Positions 47,594-64,000 of a stretch of DNA of 64,000 bases are shown one piece after another. The notes under the pieces were generated by a model that saw only the letters and a list, made by a program, of their open reading frames with translations, was not told the origin of the DNA and did not search any database. The stretch's first letter is position 1. Each line of letters begins with the position of its first letter. Location of the stretch: positions 65,111,414-65,175,413 of the forward strand of contig JARCOQ010000005.1 in NCBI GenBank assembly GCA_029207755.1, in the 5' to 3' direction. The translations under genes were made by a program, and so were the position numbers. This DNA comes from Chamaea fasciata (taxonomy: Eukaryota; Chordata; Aves; Passeriformes; Sylviidae).

Positions 47594-50500
47594 AAGATCA
47601 TCATTTCAAACAACAAAAATGTAAAAAAATGAAAGGGAAAATAAAAGCTAGGGGAAACAAGGACAGAGGAAAGGAAAGAAACCTCTGGGATTCATTTTCT
47701 CAGTACATGGAATTATGAGAAAGTAAACACCAATTTAAAAGAGGCATCAGAAACAATAGATGAAAAGGAAACAAATTGAGTAAAATAGGAAGGAAGCAAG
47801 AGATGTGCTTAATTATTTTTTGTTTCCATTTTGTTAAGTGTAATGACATAATTCTTTTATTTCATATGGGTTGTTGAGAGGCACTTCTTTGCAAATCTAG
47901 GAGATGGTGCCAAGTGTTTCAGATGCTTTTTCCATGTGTTCCATGGGCAGGCTGTTAAGATTAAGGTGTGGATGCATTTGTCAGCCTGAGAATGGCCCTG
48001 TCTGGTTTCATCTGGCTTTCATGCTGTCTCTGGAGAATTAATGGAACAAGTTCATTTCCATCTACTCCAGTGAAGCTGCACTGCGAGTGAATCAGAGCCA
48101 CTTGCACTGCTAAATGTAGCTGTTGCCCTATGAACCCCTGATCCAAAGTGTTTTTCAGGTTAAACCTGGAATGTTTTGTGGTTAAACCAAAACAATCAGA
48201 CGAAAGCTTAATTGTTACGAACACTCTGAGTATGGTACGCTGGTGTGTAGGCTGCCCAGAGGATTGGCAAGGGGAAGTGGACCGCAAGAAGAGTCAGGTG
48301 TAAATAACCAACACAGAATAATAATAATAACACACAGAATTCAGGGAGCAGACTGCCTTTCTCTGTAAATTGTCCTGGGCTGCAATGCTTTTGCTCCTTC
48401 TGGTTTGCCCTCTCTCATCCATACCCTCCCTACTTCAACATCTCTCCAAATCCAGGATGGCTTCAGTTCTTCACCTTGTTTCATATCTCTTCCTTGCACC
48501 CCAAAAGTTATTTTGGGCTGAATCACTCTTAACTCAACTCATTGGCCTAAATTAATCTTTTGTGTAATTCAACTGACTAAAATTGACTTAAATTGAATTA
48601 CATCGGAGCTGAAATTAACACAGTCTGACTAAAATAGCACCTGGCTTTTCTAGTGAACCAATACCTGTCTCTTCCCCACCTCCACCCACATACCATGATT
48701 TTAACATTTCTTTCTCCTCATTGCTCTTCCACTTATCCCACTGCTATGAGCAAGCTATGCTCTCAGTGGTCAGTGTTGCTTTCTCTGCTCCAGTATCCTG
48801 TTCTCCTCTATCCCACAGCACAGGCTGATCATCCCTGGTAATAGCCAAGACGTGTCTGTGTCCAAGCCCATGCAGCAGTTTTGCCAACAGCTATTGGATT
48901 TTCCTATCCTTCACCACAGAGATGTACCATCTGAATTCAGAGCCTATTTGCACTGGGCACTTCCTGTACCTGTAGAAATTATAGTCCTACCCAAAGAATT
49001 TGCAAGTCAGAGTGCCATGATGTACAAACAGGAGGAGGGAAGTTAGATGAAGGTGAAGTTATTTGCCAAAGGTAGCCCAGCAGGACAATAGTAGACTTGT
49101 GGGTGTCACACTCAAAGCCTCTCTTCCTTTTCCATTACTTCCTTTAAGCCAGCATGGCATTTCTCATAACCTCTTTCAACCCCTGTCTTTGGGCCCTCAC
49201 CCTCACACAGTGGTAAAACATCTCTTTTGCTTGCTTCCTCATCCCCTCTGGCCTTCTGACTTCCTTCATCTTGCCCTTGGAGCCTGCTCATGTTGGCTAG
49301 GTTTTCTTCCCTCCTCTTGAAAAATCTGGGTGTTTGCAGCCAAAACTAAAGTATGGCTTCTCTGGTTGAGCCGTACTTTATGTCTGGTAGCATGCTCCAT
49401 CCTTTGCATCTGAGTATCTCTTTGGGGCAAGGATTTATTCCATAATTGCTCTAAGTTATTTATTATCATGGCATATATATCTGCAGTGTTATGCAAACTG
49501 TAAAAACTCCTAGATCTAAACGTCACCATGTGTTTACCTTCCAAACACAGATGAGCTCAGAACAAAAGGGAATGGCACGCTTGTGAGGAGATGAAGGCAG
49601 GGAATCACCCTGATCTAACTTATTTGCCAAGGCAGTGTTCACAAAAGTAGGTCACCTAGTGCTGCAGACAAACAACCCAATCCAACCTCACTGTCTTCCA
49701 GATGAGTGAATTAATTCCCCAGCACTGCTGTGTAGTTCCATGGCAGTGGAGAGCAGCATGTCCTGGACACCCAGTGCAGGATGTTTCTCATCCTAAGTGT
49801 CAGACTGAGTCTCCCATGCTGGGACTTATATGTCTTCTTTTTCTTCTTGTTCCACAGTGTCAGGTGCCTGCCATAGCTTCCTGGAGGTGGTGGACAGAGG
49901 CTGGGATGTTGTAGAGGCTGCTGTGGTAGATTTATCCCCAAGCTCAAAAGAGCCTTGCTGCAGTTAATGGCCTTCAGAAGCTGGAAAGCCACTGTGCTAC
50001 TTGGTGACGAAGGCCACCAGTACATCCCACAGTGCTGCCCTGAGCACTGGCATAAGTGATAGCTGAGCTGTGATTTGCTTTTCACATTGCTCTGAAGTGT
50101 TGAAAGAAAATCACAAGGTAACTACCTTACCTAAGCTCATGAAGTGACCCCACTACATCCTATATGCAACTTCCAGGAAGACTAGGGGTAAATTAAATCC
50201 TCATGAGATATGCACAATGGCAATGCTAAGCCATTATTTGCAATTCCTCCCAAGATCATCTGCTGTCTAATAGCATTTACTGTGACTTAGGTCAATTATC
50301 AGCATGAAGAGAAGAAATAGATCCAATCATTGCTTCCTCTACTAATTGACAGCCTCAATTAAGTGAAATTAGAGCCATGAAGACTGGACTCTCATTCTAC
50401 CTGTCAGAGCAGAGATGCTCTGTTAGGGATGGGGATCTGCCACAGGCTGCACTCTTCCTCAGGGGATGCAGCTGCTTCTCAAGTAGAAGAATATAAATGC

Positions 50501-52830
50501 AGGAGGATGGGAAGAAGGTGTGGGGGTCTAGCAAGCAGAAACCTGTTCCTGAGTCAGCCATGCTGGAAGAGTAAAAGGAAAAATGCCCGGGGTCACTCTC
50601 AAGGGAAGAATTTTAAAAGATCCCCCTAAGTATGACAGGGCAAATAGAAAACATGAGGTGAGTAGGATAAGCTAAACACAAGGGGAGAGAAAAGGATTCT
50701 TCATCATCAGAAGAAGAGGGAAAAGGAATATGGATAAACTAAGAGCAGTGACTTATTTCTGCTGCAGCTTTTCCTCCCCCTCCCTTCCTCCTATGTGCTT
50801 TGCATGAGAGTGCAGCACAGTAAACTGCCATGAGCTCAAAATAAAGAATACTGGGGGACAATCCATCTGAAAAATACCCCTCTGCCAAAAAAAATCTCTT
50901 AAATATGATGATCAAAGTGTTCACGTATTAACAGATGAGAATGGTTTATGAATCTGGATTAGCTCAGAACCCATCTGATTATTTTTAAACCTCTAAGACT
51001 GAAAGCTATAAACTTTCCTAAGAGAAATGCCATTGAAATTAAATGAGCTCATCGAAATGAGCAGCAAAATCTTGATTAATTGAGTTGCAAAAGAAATTGA
51101 TCTGAAAACAGGCACTGGAGAAATGTGAGTGCATTATGCATTTGGGTTTTGCCTTTGGAAGAATTCAAAACCACATCTTGTTGCCAATGCTGATCCAAAA
51201 TTATGATATTCTAAGCCTGAATTCAGGTGTCCATAGACCCAGGGAGTGATTGTCCAAGTCACTGTTCCTGTGACAATATCTCAAGACCAGGACCACCATC
51301 ATGCCTCTGGTTGGTTGGCTGAGAAGTTCTTCCCTACTGAAGTCCAAGCAGTAATGTCTCGAGTATCAAAACAAAGGTGCTCTGCTCGTTCCTCTGTGTG
51401 TGGATTTGGGGGGTGCCCAGGGTGTGCCCCTGCTTGGAGGAATGCTATGGCCTGGGACAAATGCTGCTATGCAATGTCTCAGTCAAACCACATGGTGGGT
51501 TGGCCACACAAAGAGCAGTTGGAACAGAGGCAGCTGGAACATTGCTGCTGTTTTTCTATGACTTTAGTTCACCATTTATAAAGAAAAAAAAATTAAAGAG
51601 AAAATTTTGAACATGAATTCCTGTGAAGTTTTGTTTTCACACCTCCAACATGTCTGTCTGGAAACGGCCTTTCCAGAGGGAAGTTTGGTTGGCTCCTTTT
51701 ATTTGTTTTCTCTGACTCACGGTAGTCACCTGCACCCACTTGATCCGCCTGCACTCTGGCACTGCTGGACAGAAGCACTGGCAAGTGAAAGGCAGGGATC
51801 TTCTGGAGCTAGTAGTGCTTCTGATAAGGTCATGAGCTGATTTCTCCTTTGCATTGCTTCTTTGGATGTTTTTAAGCTAAATACACCTCTGAGTCCCATG
51901 TATGTTGATCAGTAAAGGGCATCGTCAAAACCAAATCAACACACTTCTACCACATCTTAAAATCTAGCTGTATCTTTCTTTATGTTCATGAATCACAGAT
52001 CAGCTTTTTCTATCTCAAAGTCTAAGCCTACACTTCACCCTCCTGCATCTCTGCTCAGAGGGTTCCCTTTTTCCTTCCTATGCCACTCCCTTCACACAGT
52101 TTTTCATTTACTGTGGGGGCCAAACTGCACCCTAACTATTCCTTTTTTGGATTTTTAGTGCCAGCTTCTAACTTCTCTCCCCTCTAGTAAAACCTCACAG
52201 TTATATTCTTTCCTCCTCCTAATAAAAAAGCAGTGTCCTATTTTGCCACGGCTTTCTTTAGCCATCCTCCAGGATGTCTAAAACTTTGTAGATACCAGAG
52301 CCTCTTCTCTGCTTCCAACTGCTTTCCTTTCCTCCACCAAATATGCAGCCTTTCAAATGAATTTGTTCACTCTTGAACACTTCATGTCTCTCTTGCATCC
52401 CCTCCACTGACTCCCTCTTACCCACCACTTTGATTACAACTTTGGCACATCTCGTCATCAGCACATAACGCCATCTGGCAGCACATAACTCCACTGGCTG
52501 GGGGTCTGCTCCACCATATCTGGGTAGTCCTATTAATCACTTCCTGCCAGTCTCCTACTCCTCCCTCCAGCCTCTGCCTGGGACTCCCACCCAGACTTCC
52601 TTGTCTGCTCCACTCCTTTTCCTGTTAGCTCTCACCTGAGCATTTTCTTCCCCAGAGAGCTGATAGCAATGCCCACTGACAGGTGGCCAGTACACAAATA
52701 AGTGCACGATGCTGTCTTAATCTTTCAGTGCCCCCATTCCTGGTGTTCCTTTGTCTATAAAGCACACCATGATTTGAGTGCTACATAATTATAGCTGCAA
52801 TTAAGCATCCTATTGAATTATTGAAAAAAT
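47594..52830. other. Intergenic stretch
   Basis: No gene. Two pyrimidine-rich parts (about 48.38-49.32 and 52.0-52.65 kb) look like worn repeats, but I cannot assign a family. Confidence 0.55.
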
Positions 52831-53470
52831 ATGAATATCGATCTAATGCGGATATCCAACTATGATGGACAAAGACTCTCTAACAGTTTAAAGTTAGAAA
52901 GTGTATGTTTAATTACGATGCTGGGCAGCTTGCGGGATAGCTCCCAAACACACACGCGTGCCCACAGAAGATCACAGGGTCTTTTTATGTACAGAAGTAT
53001 TGAATACCCAAAACACAAATGTATATTCATAACTCTGGTACATCCCATTCCCCGTTTCGTATGGTAACTAGCCAAAAGCTATTAAGCATGCGTGGTTTGT
53101 TTTTTGAAATGGGTTGGTGGTTCTTTTTATGGGGCAGGGTCTCAAAGTGATGAAGTAAGTGAGTCTTCTTCGTTTTGACTTTTTAACCTTTTAGTGTTGC
53201 GTGACAACTGAATCCTGTTTTCCCAGGAGTATTTGATTTATGATTTCATTGTAATTCTTGAAGCCTATTGATTAGTCAGAAAACACAAACATAAGTTGAC
53301 AGGGCTCATGATTTATCAGTTCTTTAAATCCGGCTTCTGCTTATCAAAAGGGAAGTCTATCTGTCTTACTTCAGCAATATCTAGTTTAACTAAAGTCCTT
53401 AATTCCTCAAAATTAATGTCTCACTATTCAGAGGCCGAATTGCTAATTCCTCACTGTTTTCTTTAGCCAG
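52830..53470 (-). mobile_element. LTR of an endogenous retrovirus, minus orientation, ends approximate
   Basis: On the minus strand TACATAAAAAG (plus 52981-52991) is followed by a GC-richer leader (gggagctatcccgcaagctg) and AATTAAAC, a decayed polyA signal (plus 52908-52914). Text such as actagccaaaagctattaag and gggcagggtctcaaagtga fits an LTR I recall from passerine assemblies. The left end may be TGAATATCG at 52832. The right end and target duplications are not settled. Confidence 0.65.
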
Positions 53471-53609
53471 AGCTTCCATTCAGGATTTGACTCATCTGCA
53501 AAGGGACTCTACAGCTGTCTTTCTTCATTTCTTCCCCCCACCCCCTGCAGGAGAAACCAAAATAAATGCAGGTGATGTTGGTTTGGGCTCTATATCAGCC
53601 CTGTAGAGT

Positions 53610-53720
53610 AGTATTTTCCTCATTTTAGACAACAGGAGCTGAGGCACAGCAGATGACTTGGCCAAGGCCCTTCAGGGTAGCTCAGCTGAATTGCAACCAG
53701 TTTGAGTCACTGGCTGTATG
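53610..53720 (-). mobile_element. MIR-like ancient SINE fragment
   Basis: tcctcattttagacaacagg, then agctgaggcacagcagatga and cttggccaaggcccttcagg follow the reverse complement of the MIR core (cattttacagatgaggaaac, then tgaggcacagagaggttaag and tgacttgcccaaggtcac). Diverged but in order. Confidence 0.6.
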
Positions 53721-56700
53721 GGTGTTGAATGAGCAAGAAACCAGGGTCAGCAATATTTCTTACAGGAAACTGCCTAAAAGTGCTGCCCTGTGAAGAGGAG
53801 CAGACAGGGAAAATGACTAAAGGTCTTTCCGTGCGTGCTCAGTCAGCAAATACCTCACTGCAAGACATGAGCCTGTGAACGCAATTGTTCTTTCTGCTCT
53901 CTTCAGAGGACTCTTACCTATTTACTCTCACAGGGAAACATGTGAGTGGGAGGCCAGAAGCACTTGAGAAGCACTCATTTGTGGCAATTCTCCAGTTCAG
54001 CAGCTAGGTTTTCTCCCTGAGGCGGTGTAATGTGACAGAAAGGAAGCTTCTGAAAACGTTTCTTCATCCTCCGGACTGCAGTCTGTCACTGCTGCTGCAG
54101 AAATGACACACACCTGCCTGCCACCACCTGCAGCTCTTTGGGTCGCTGGAGGGTGAACGGGGAAGGCAGGAGCTTCTTCCTCTCCACCCTGAAATCACCT
54201 TGTTTTGAGCTTTTTCGCTCTGCCAGTATTGGACATGACTAATGCACCATTCCTGTGCTGTCTTGGCAGCCCTTGCAAATGGGATTTCAGACTCTGGACA
54301 AGTGGAGCACAGCTCGCTGTGCACGTAGCAGTCTCCCCACAAACTCCTGGATGCTGATCCAGAGAAGAGAGTCAAGAAGGTGCAATCTCCACCAAGCCTT
54401 TGTGAGTCTTACAAGGTGCCAGCTAGCACAGGGAAGTAGTATAGTGTTTAATAGCAACCGTGGCACTGGCACCTATTTATTTACTCTTCTATTTCAGGAC
54501 AGCAAAGCCCTGTCACCCCAGACTAACCTGCAACTGACACATTGAGAAATTGAAAACACTCTCGTGTCCTCCTTCACATAAACAATTAGTTGTCTTTGCA
54601 CAACTAATTTTTAAGCAGTTGCTGCTTTTTTATGGAGGAAAAAAATTCCCAAACAACAAATCAAAACAAAAGAACAACCCAAAAATTAGTATGGTTGAAT
54701 CAGAGACATTTTGGTAAATCACGTTGTTTTGTTTCGGAGGATACCACTCCTCACAAAAAGATTTCTACTATACAGCTCTTGAACACTGTATCACAAAATT
54801 ATACTTATTTTAATATCATCCCCTGATTTTATTCCTATCTTTAATGTAGATGGTAACTGTTCTTCAGCAAAATAAGATGTAGGTGAGGGGGAAAGCATCA
54901 AGATTTTATTCCTAAAGAGCTGAGCACTCAAAGGTTTATAACGAGAGCTTGTAGCAGTTTATGCCACATGAGAAACACTGCTGGGAAATTTATGAAAGAA
55001 TGTATCATGAGGTGGGCTATTTAGGGACTGAAATGACATAGGAAGGACTGGCAAGAAAGATGTGTGCTCAGGACAAGCACAGTCGCAATTAATGCTAAAT
55101 ATAAAGTGTCATATCTTTATCTAATGCACAGTCTGCACTGCCTCACAAAGGAAAGTTAAGCAATTAGGCCCAAATAACCAGATTATACATGGGAGGAGTT
55201 TGAAGACAGATTTAAAACACTGTAGTAGGGTTGGGGGAGGGTTACAACAAGAGGTAATATTTCCTGATAGGTTAGTTTACATCCTTTGGAAAACATCCTG
55301 GAACCAGACCAGAAAAATAATCAAGGCCTTAGCCAGGACTTGGCCTGGGACAACACCCAAACAGAGGTGAAAACTAAAGAGACCCAACCCTGACTATGCA
55401 CATGCAGCCCCTCCAGTGAGTAATCCCTGTGAACAAAGCAAATCCAGTGACGGATAGCGTAGTTCTATGTGGATTTGCAGCTGCCTCAGCACAATACAAA
55501 ATCAGCCTTCCCCTTTCTTGTTTCTCTTGAGCCAGTGCTAAGGGCAGAGAGGAAAACCTGAGCCCAAACAACAATGACTCTCCTTTAGAGTGGAAACTGG
55601 AATTCACTTCTTGATCCCAGAGGGGCAGGGCCAGATGCAAGTCTTTCCCCCATCCTGCCTGCCAAGTTTCTTCTTCTCTAGTCCTGAAAGTTTGGATTGA
55701 CTCCCTGGCAGAGTGGGCTGTTTGTTTGCACAGCCCTTTTTACTCCTCTGAGGTGAGGCTGGAGGATCGGGGGAAATCAAAAGGAACTGAATCACCCGAC
55801 CTTATAAAAACTCCAGATCAGGAAAAGACTTGGTTGGAATGTACTGATGTGAGAATGGGGAGATGAGATGGGACACGTGCATGCTTAGGGAAGGGGTCTC
55901 TCTCAGCTTCTGCAAAGCTCCTTGCCCCTATTTATCCTATCAAAACACAGACAACATTTTGTCTTCTAGTGTGAAAGATGGGTCTAAACATTTCATCACA
56001 ACAAAGTGAAAATAACCTCTGCTGCCTTTTCTTGGTTGTGGGAATATTTGCTTGCTTTTAAATACAAAACTACACATATATTTGTGAACCTACTGTTGCT
56101 TTCTTGTGGGAGCCTTAGGTGAACACAAAAGACTACATTATGCAGCTACAAATGAACAGAGCATCCAGGATTAAAGAGATTTTATTTAGCCCCACATGAA
56201 ATAGCAGAGCTGATGGCAGCCTCTGGTACAGAAAAAAATACAACCAAGAAGTAATTTAGTGAGCATTGGAATTAAGGAAGTCACATCTCCCATATATTTG
56301 TATATTGTGGTTGATTGACCATGGTGTCTAAGATGGCAAAAAAATTAATTTGAAGCTCTTCTTACAGATCAGACACTTATTAGCATAATAAAATCTGAGA
56401 ATATCTGAGATCCAATAAGACATGAACCCACGTTGTAACTTTCACTGTCAGGGACTGTGAAAGAGTCTCTTTTTGCTGTCAGGCCTGTTATTTTTCACAA
56501 AATCTGTAGGGATGTAATTACACTTCTGCCAAAATTGTTTGAAATCAGACAGTGGGCTCAAAAGCTTATTGGAGACATGGACAGACAGGCAGGCAGACAG
56601 ACACAGACACCTGACCATGTAAGTCTCATTTCCATCAGAACTAAGGCTAAAAGAACTTATACGGAAATTAATTTTTAAAGGAGACTTGATAGGTAGAGGA

Positions 56701-58129
56701 GTAGACCTTTTCAAAGTGTAATTTCAAATTGTAAGTGAATTTCATGCTAGGAAAAGCTGTTGAAGACAGTCTGGAATACTGAAAGTATCTCCTTTACATA
56801 AAGGAGAGGACCAGCACGGGATGAGCTGTGGTGGCCCACCTGATCCTTGTTTTTTTAAACTCACACTGAGGGCAGGTGATTTCTTAGAGAGAGGAAACAA
56901 AGAGCAGCTTCAGAAGCTCTGTCCCCTATAGTTTTTTCTGCATGTGAGCACTTAGGGCTAATCACGGATGTAAAGCACTGCAAATGCCTCTGAATATTTG
57001 TATTTAACCGTCTTTGACTTTATCCTTGTTTCCTTGCTCATTCCCTGCCAGCTCTGTCCCTGGGCTGCAGTGGGGAGGTGCTGCTTTGTATCCTTCACGT
57101 ATGCAATCTGCAGTGGAACCGGAATCTTGATTAGGGCCTCTAGCAATGATCACACACCTCGAAAAAATTGTAATTTACCATTACAGCCCCCAGTCTCTCC
57201 GGTGGGATGCATGTGGGTATTTATTCATGCTCCCAGCCAGAGACTGGAAGCAGGGCTGTTTTACTCCCAGCTTTGACACCACCCTGCTGGGCGGCCTCTG
57301 GCACAACACTCTATCTTCCCCTCTGTAAACTGGGTACCCCACACCGCCTGCTTTTCTGGAGTCACTGAGCTGCCAGAGGGTGCAGAGAGGGCCAGCTACC
57401 AGCTCACTGCAGCCAACAGGCCACTGCCTGTGGCCACCATGGTGCTCTGCCCACCTCCCTGGCTTCATTTGTGTCCCACTCTTCCTCGTGGGCATCCTTT
57501 AGGTGGCTGCCAAGTCTGAAAAAGGGGGACAAAAAGACTTAAATAGACTTTTGCATTTGCACCCCAAAATACACAAAGGGCCCAGGCCTAGTTCTCCTCC
57601 AAGCACTGCAGTCAGGACACTGGTGCCAGCCATGCCAGGGTTCTTTCTGAGTTCTTTCACCCAGTAGGGAAGCTGATCCATACATAGAGTTGAGAGATTG
57701 GATTTTATTTCATGTCTGCACAGAGATGGGTGCGAAGTGGTAAATCCTCAAAACTAGGAAGCGTATTTATACATACATACACAATATACACATATGCAAG
57801 CATATTTATACAATCCCATTCAGGCAACATTTGCATAATGAATCTACATCACTGAGCTGAGTAGCTCGGCTAAGCTACTACTGCCTTCTCTTTCCCCACC
57901 TCGGTTTAAAGGCACAGGGTATTTACAATTCATGTGTTCAGAGGGTGAGGGTCTTCCCATTTCAATGCACCAAGTTCTCTCCTAGGATACAATTTCACAA
58001 ATTAGTTAAAGATGTCTAACCCACATCTCTCGAAGCTGGTTTAGGCCGCCACATAACCAGTCTCTTCCCTTTATCTCGCATCACATCCTGCATCTCTTAG
58101 GTCAGGTTATTCTCCTTTTCACAGAAACT
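53721..58129. other. Intergenic stretch upstream of FAM83F
   Basis: No gene is supported. A (GACA)/(GGCA) tract lies at 56.58 kb. A weak MIR-like tail may lie near 57.28-57.35 kb. Confidence 0.6.
56578..56611. repeat. (CAGA/CAGG)n simple repeat
   Basis: Short run of gacagacaggcaggcagaca followed by gacacagacac. Confidence 0.8.

Positions 58130-64000
<5,871 letters not shown>

Noticed and set aside
52832..53564. Possible 5-bp target duplication (aaata) bounding a longer LTR
   Set aside because: The match is A-rich and easy by chance, and the sequence from 53,480 to 53,560 does not look like LTR.

Overview
ORGANISM. The window is vertebrate nuclear DNA, most likely from a bird and probably a passerine. 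It is AT-rich and intron-dominated, with one sharp CpG island. Two genes are split into short exons with consensus splice sites. The interspersed repeats are solo retroviral LTRs of types I recognise from passerine genomes, an old CR1 LINE fragment and MIR-like SINE relics. Nothing in it looks bacterial, phage-like or plasmid-like. GENES. GRAP2 (GADS, a GRB2-family T-cell and platelet adaptor) is complete for coding sequence on the + strand: seven coding exons between 21,337 and 35,181 give a 296-residue SH3-SH2-linker-SH3 protein. The first coding exon has its own splice acceptor, so an untranslated first exon lies further upstream and was not located. A 3' UTR of about 1 kb follows, with AATAAA signals at 36,199 and 36,254. 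FAM83F begins at 58,341 inside a CpG island. Its first two coding exons (58,341-58,796 and 62,518-62,685) are present and the gene runs off the right edge. The order GRAP2 then FAM83F, same strand, matches human chromosome 22 as I remember it. LAYOUT. 1-21,311: upstream or 5'-intron DNA of GRAP2 with no convincing coding exon; it holds microsatellites, two inverted copies of one LTR family (about 10.1-10.5 kb and 18.0-18.45 kb), a ~1.5 kb CR1 relic (13.4-14.95 kb) and an LTR fragment near 16.3 kb. 21,312-36,260: GRAP2; exon 6 is hemmed in by an LTR ending 32 bp upstream of it (31,298-31,868, +) and another downstream in antisense (32,629-33,385). 36,260-58,130: intergenic, with a strange 1.4 kb GAAAT/TTTCA-rich block that turns into a large inverted repeat (42.19-43.59 kb), a solo LTR with a perfect 5-bp target duplication (46,999-47,593), a second LTR (about 52.8-53.5 kb) and MIR-like relics. 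58,130-64,000: FAM83F CpG island, exons 1-2, and introns with an adjacent poly-A and poly-G tract. FUNCTION. GRAP2 links the LAT and SLP-76 scaffolds below immune receptors. FAM83F is a CK1-binding scaffold of the FAM83 family. They are neighbours, not a pathway. I found no new multi-gene system; the items most worth a second look are structural: the twin linker exons of GRAP2, the LTR abutting exon 6, and the pentamer-derived inverted repeat.
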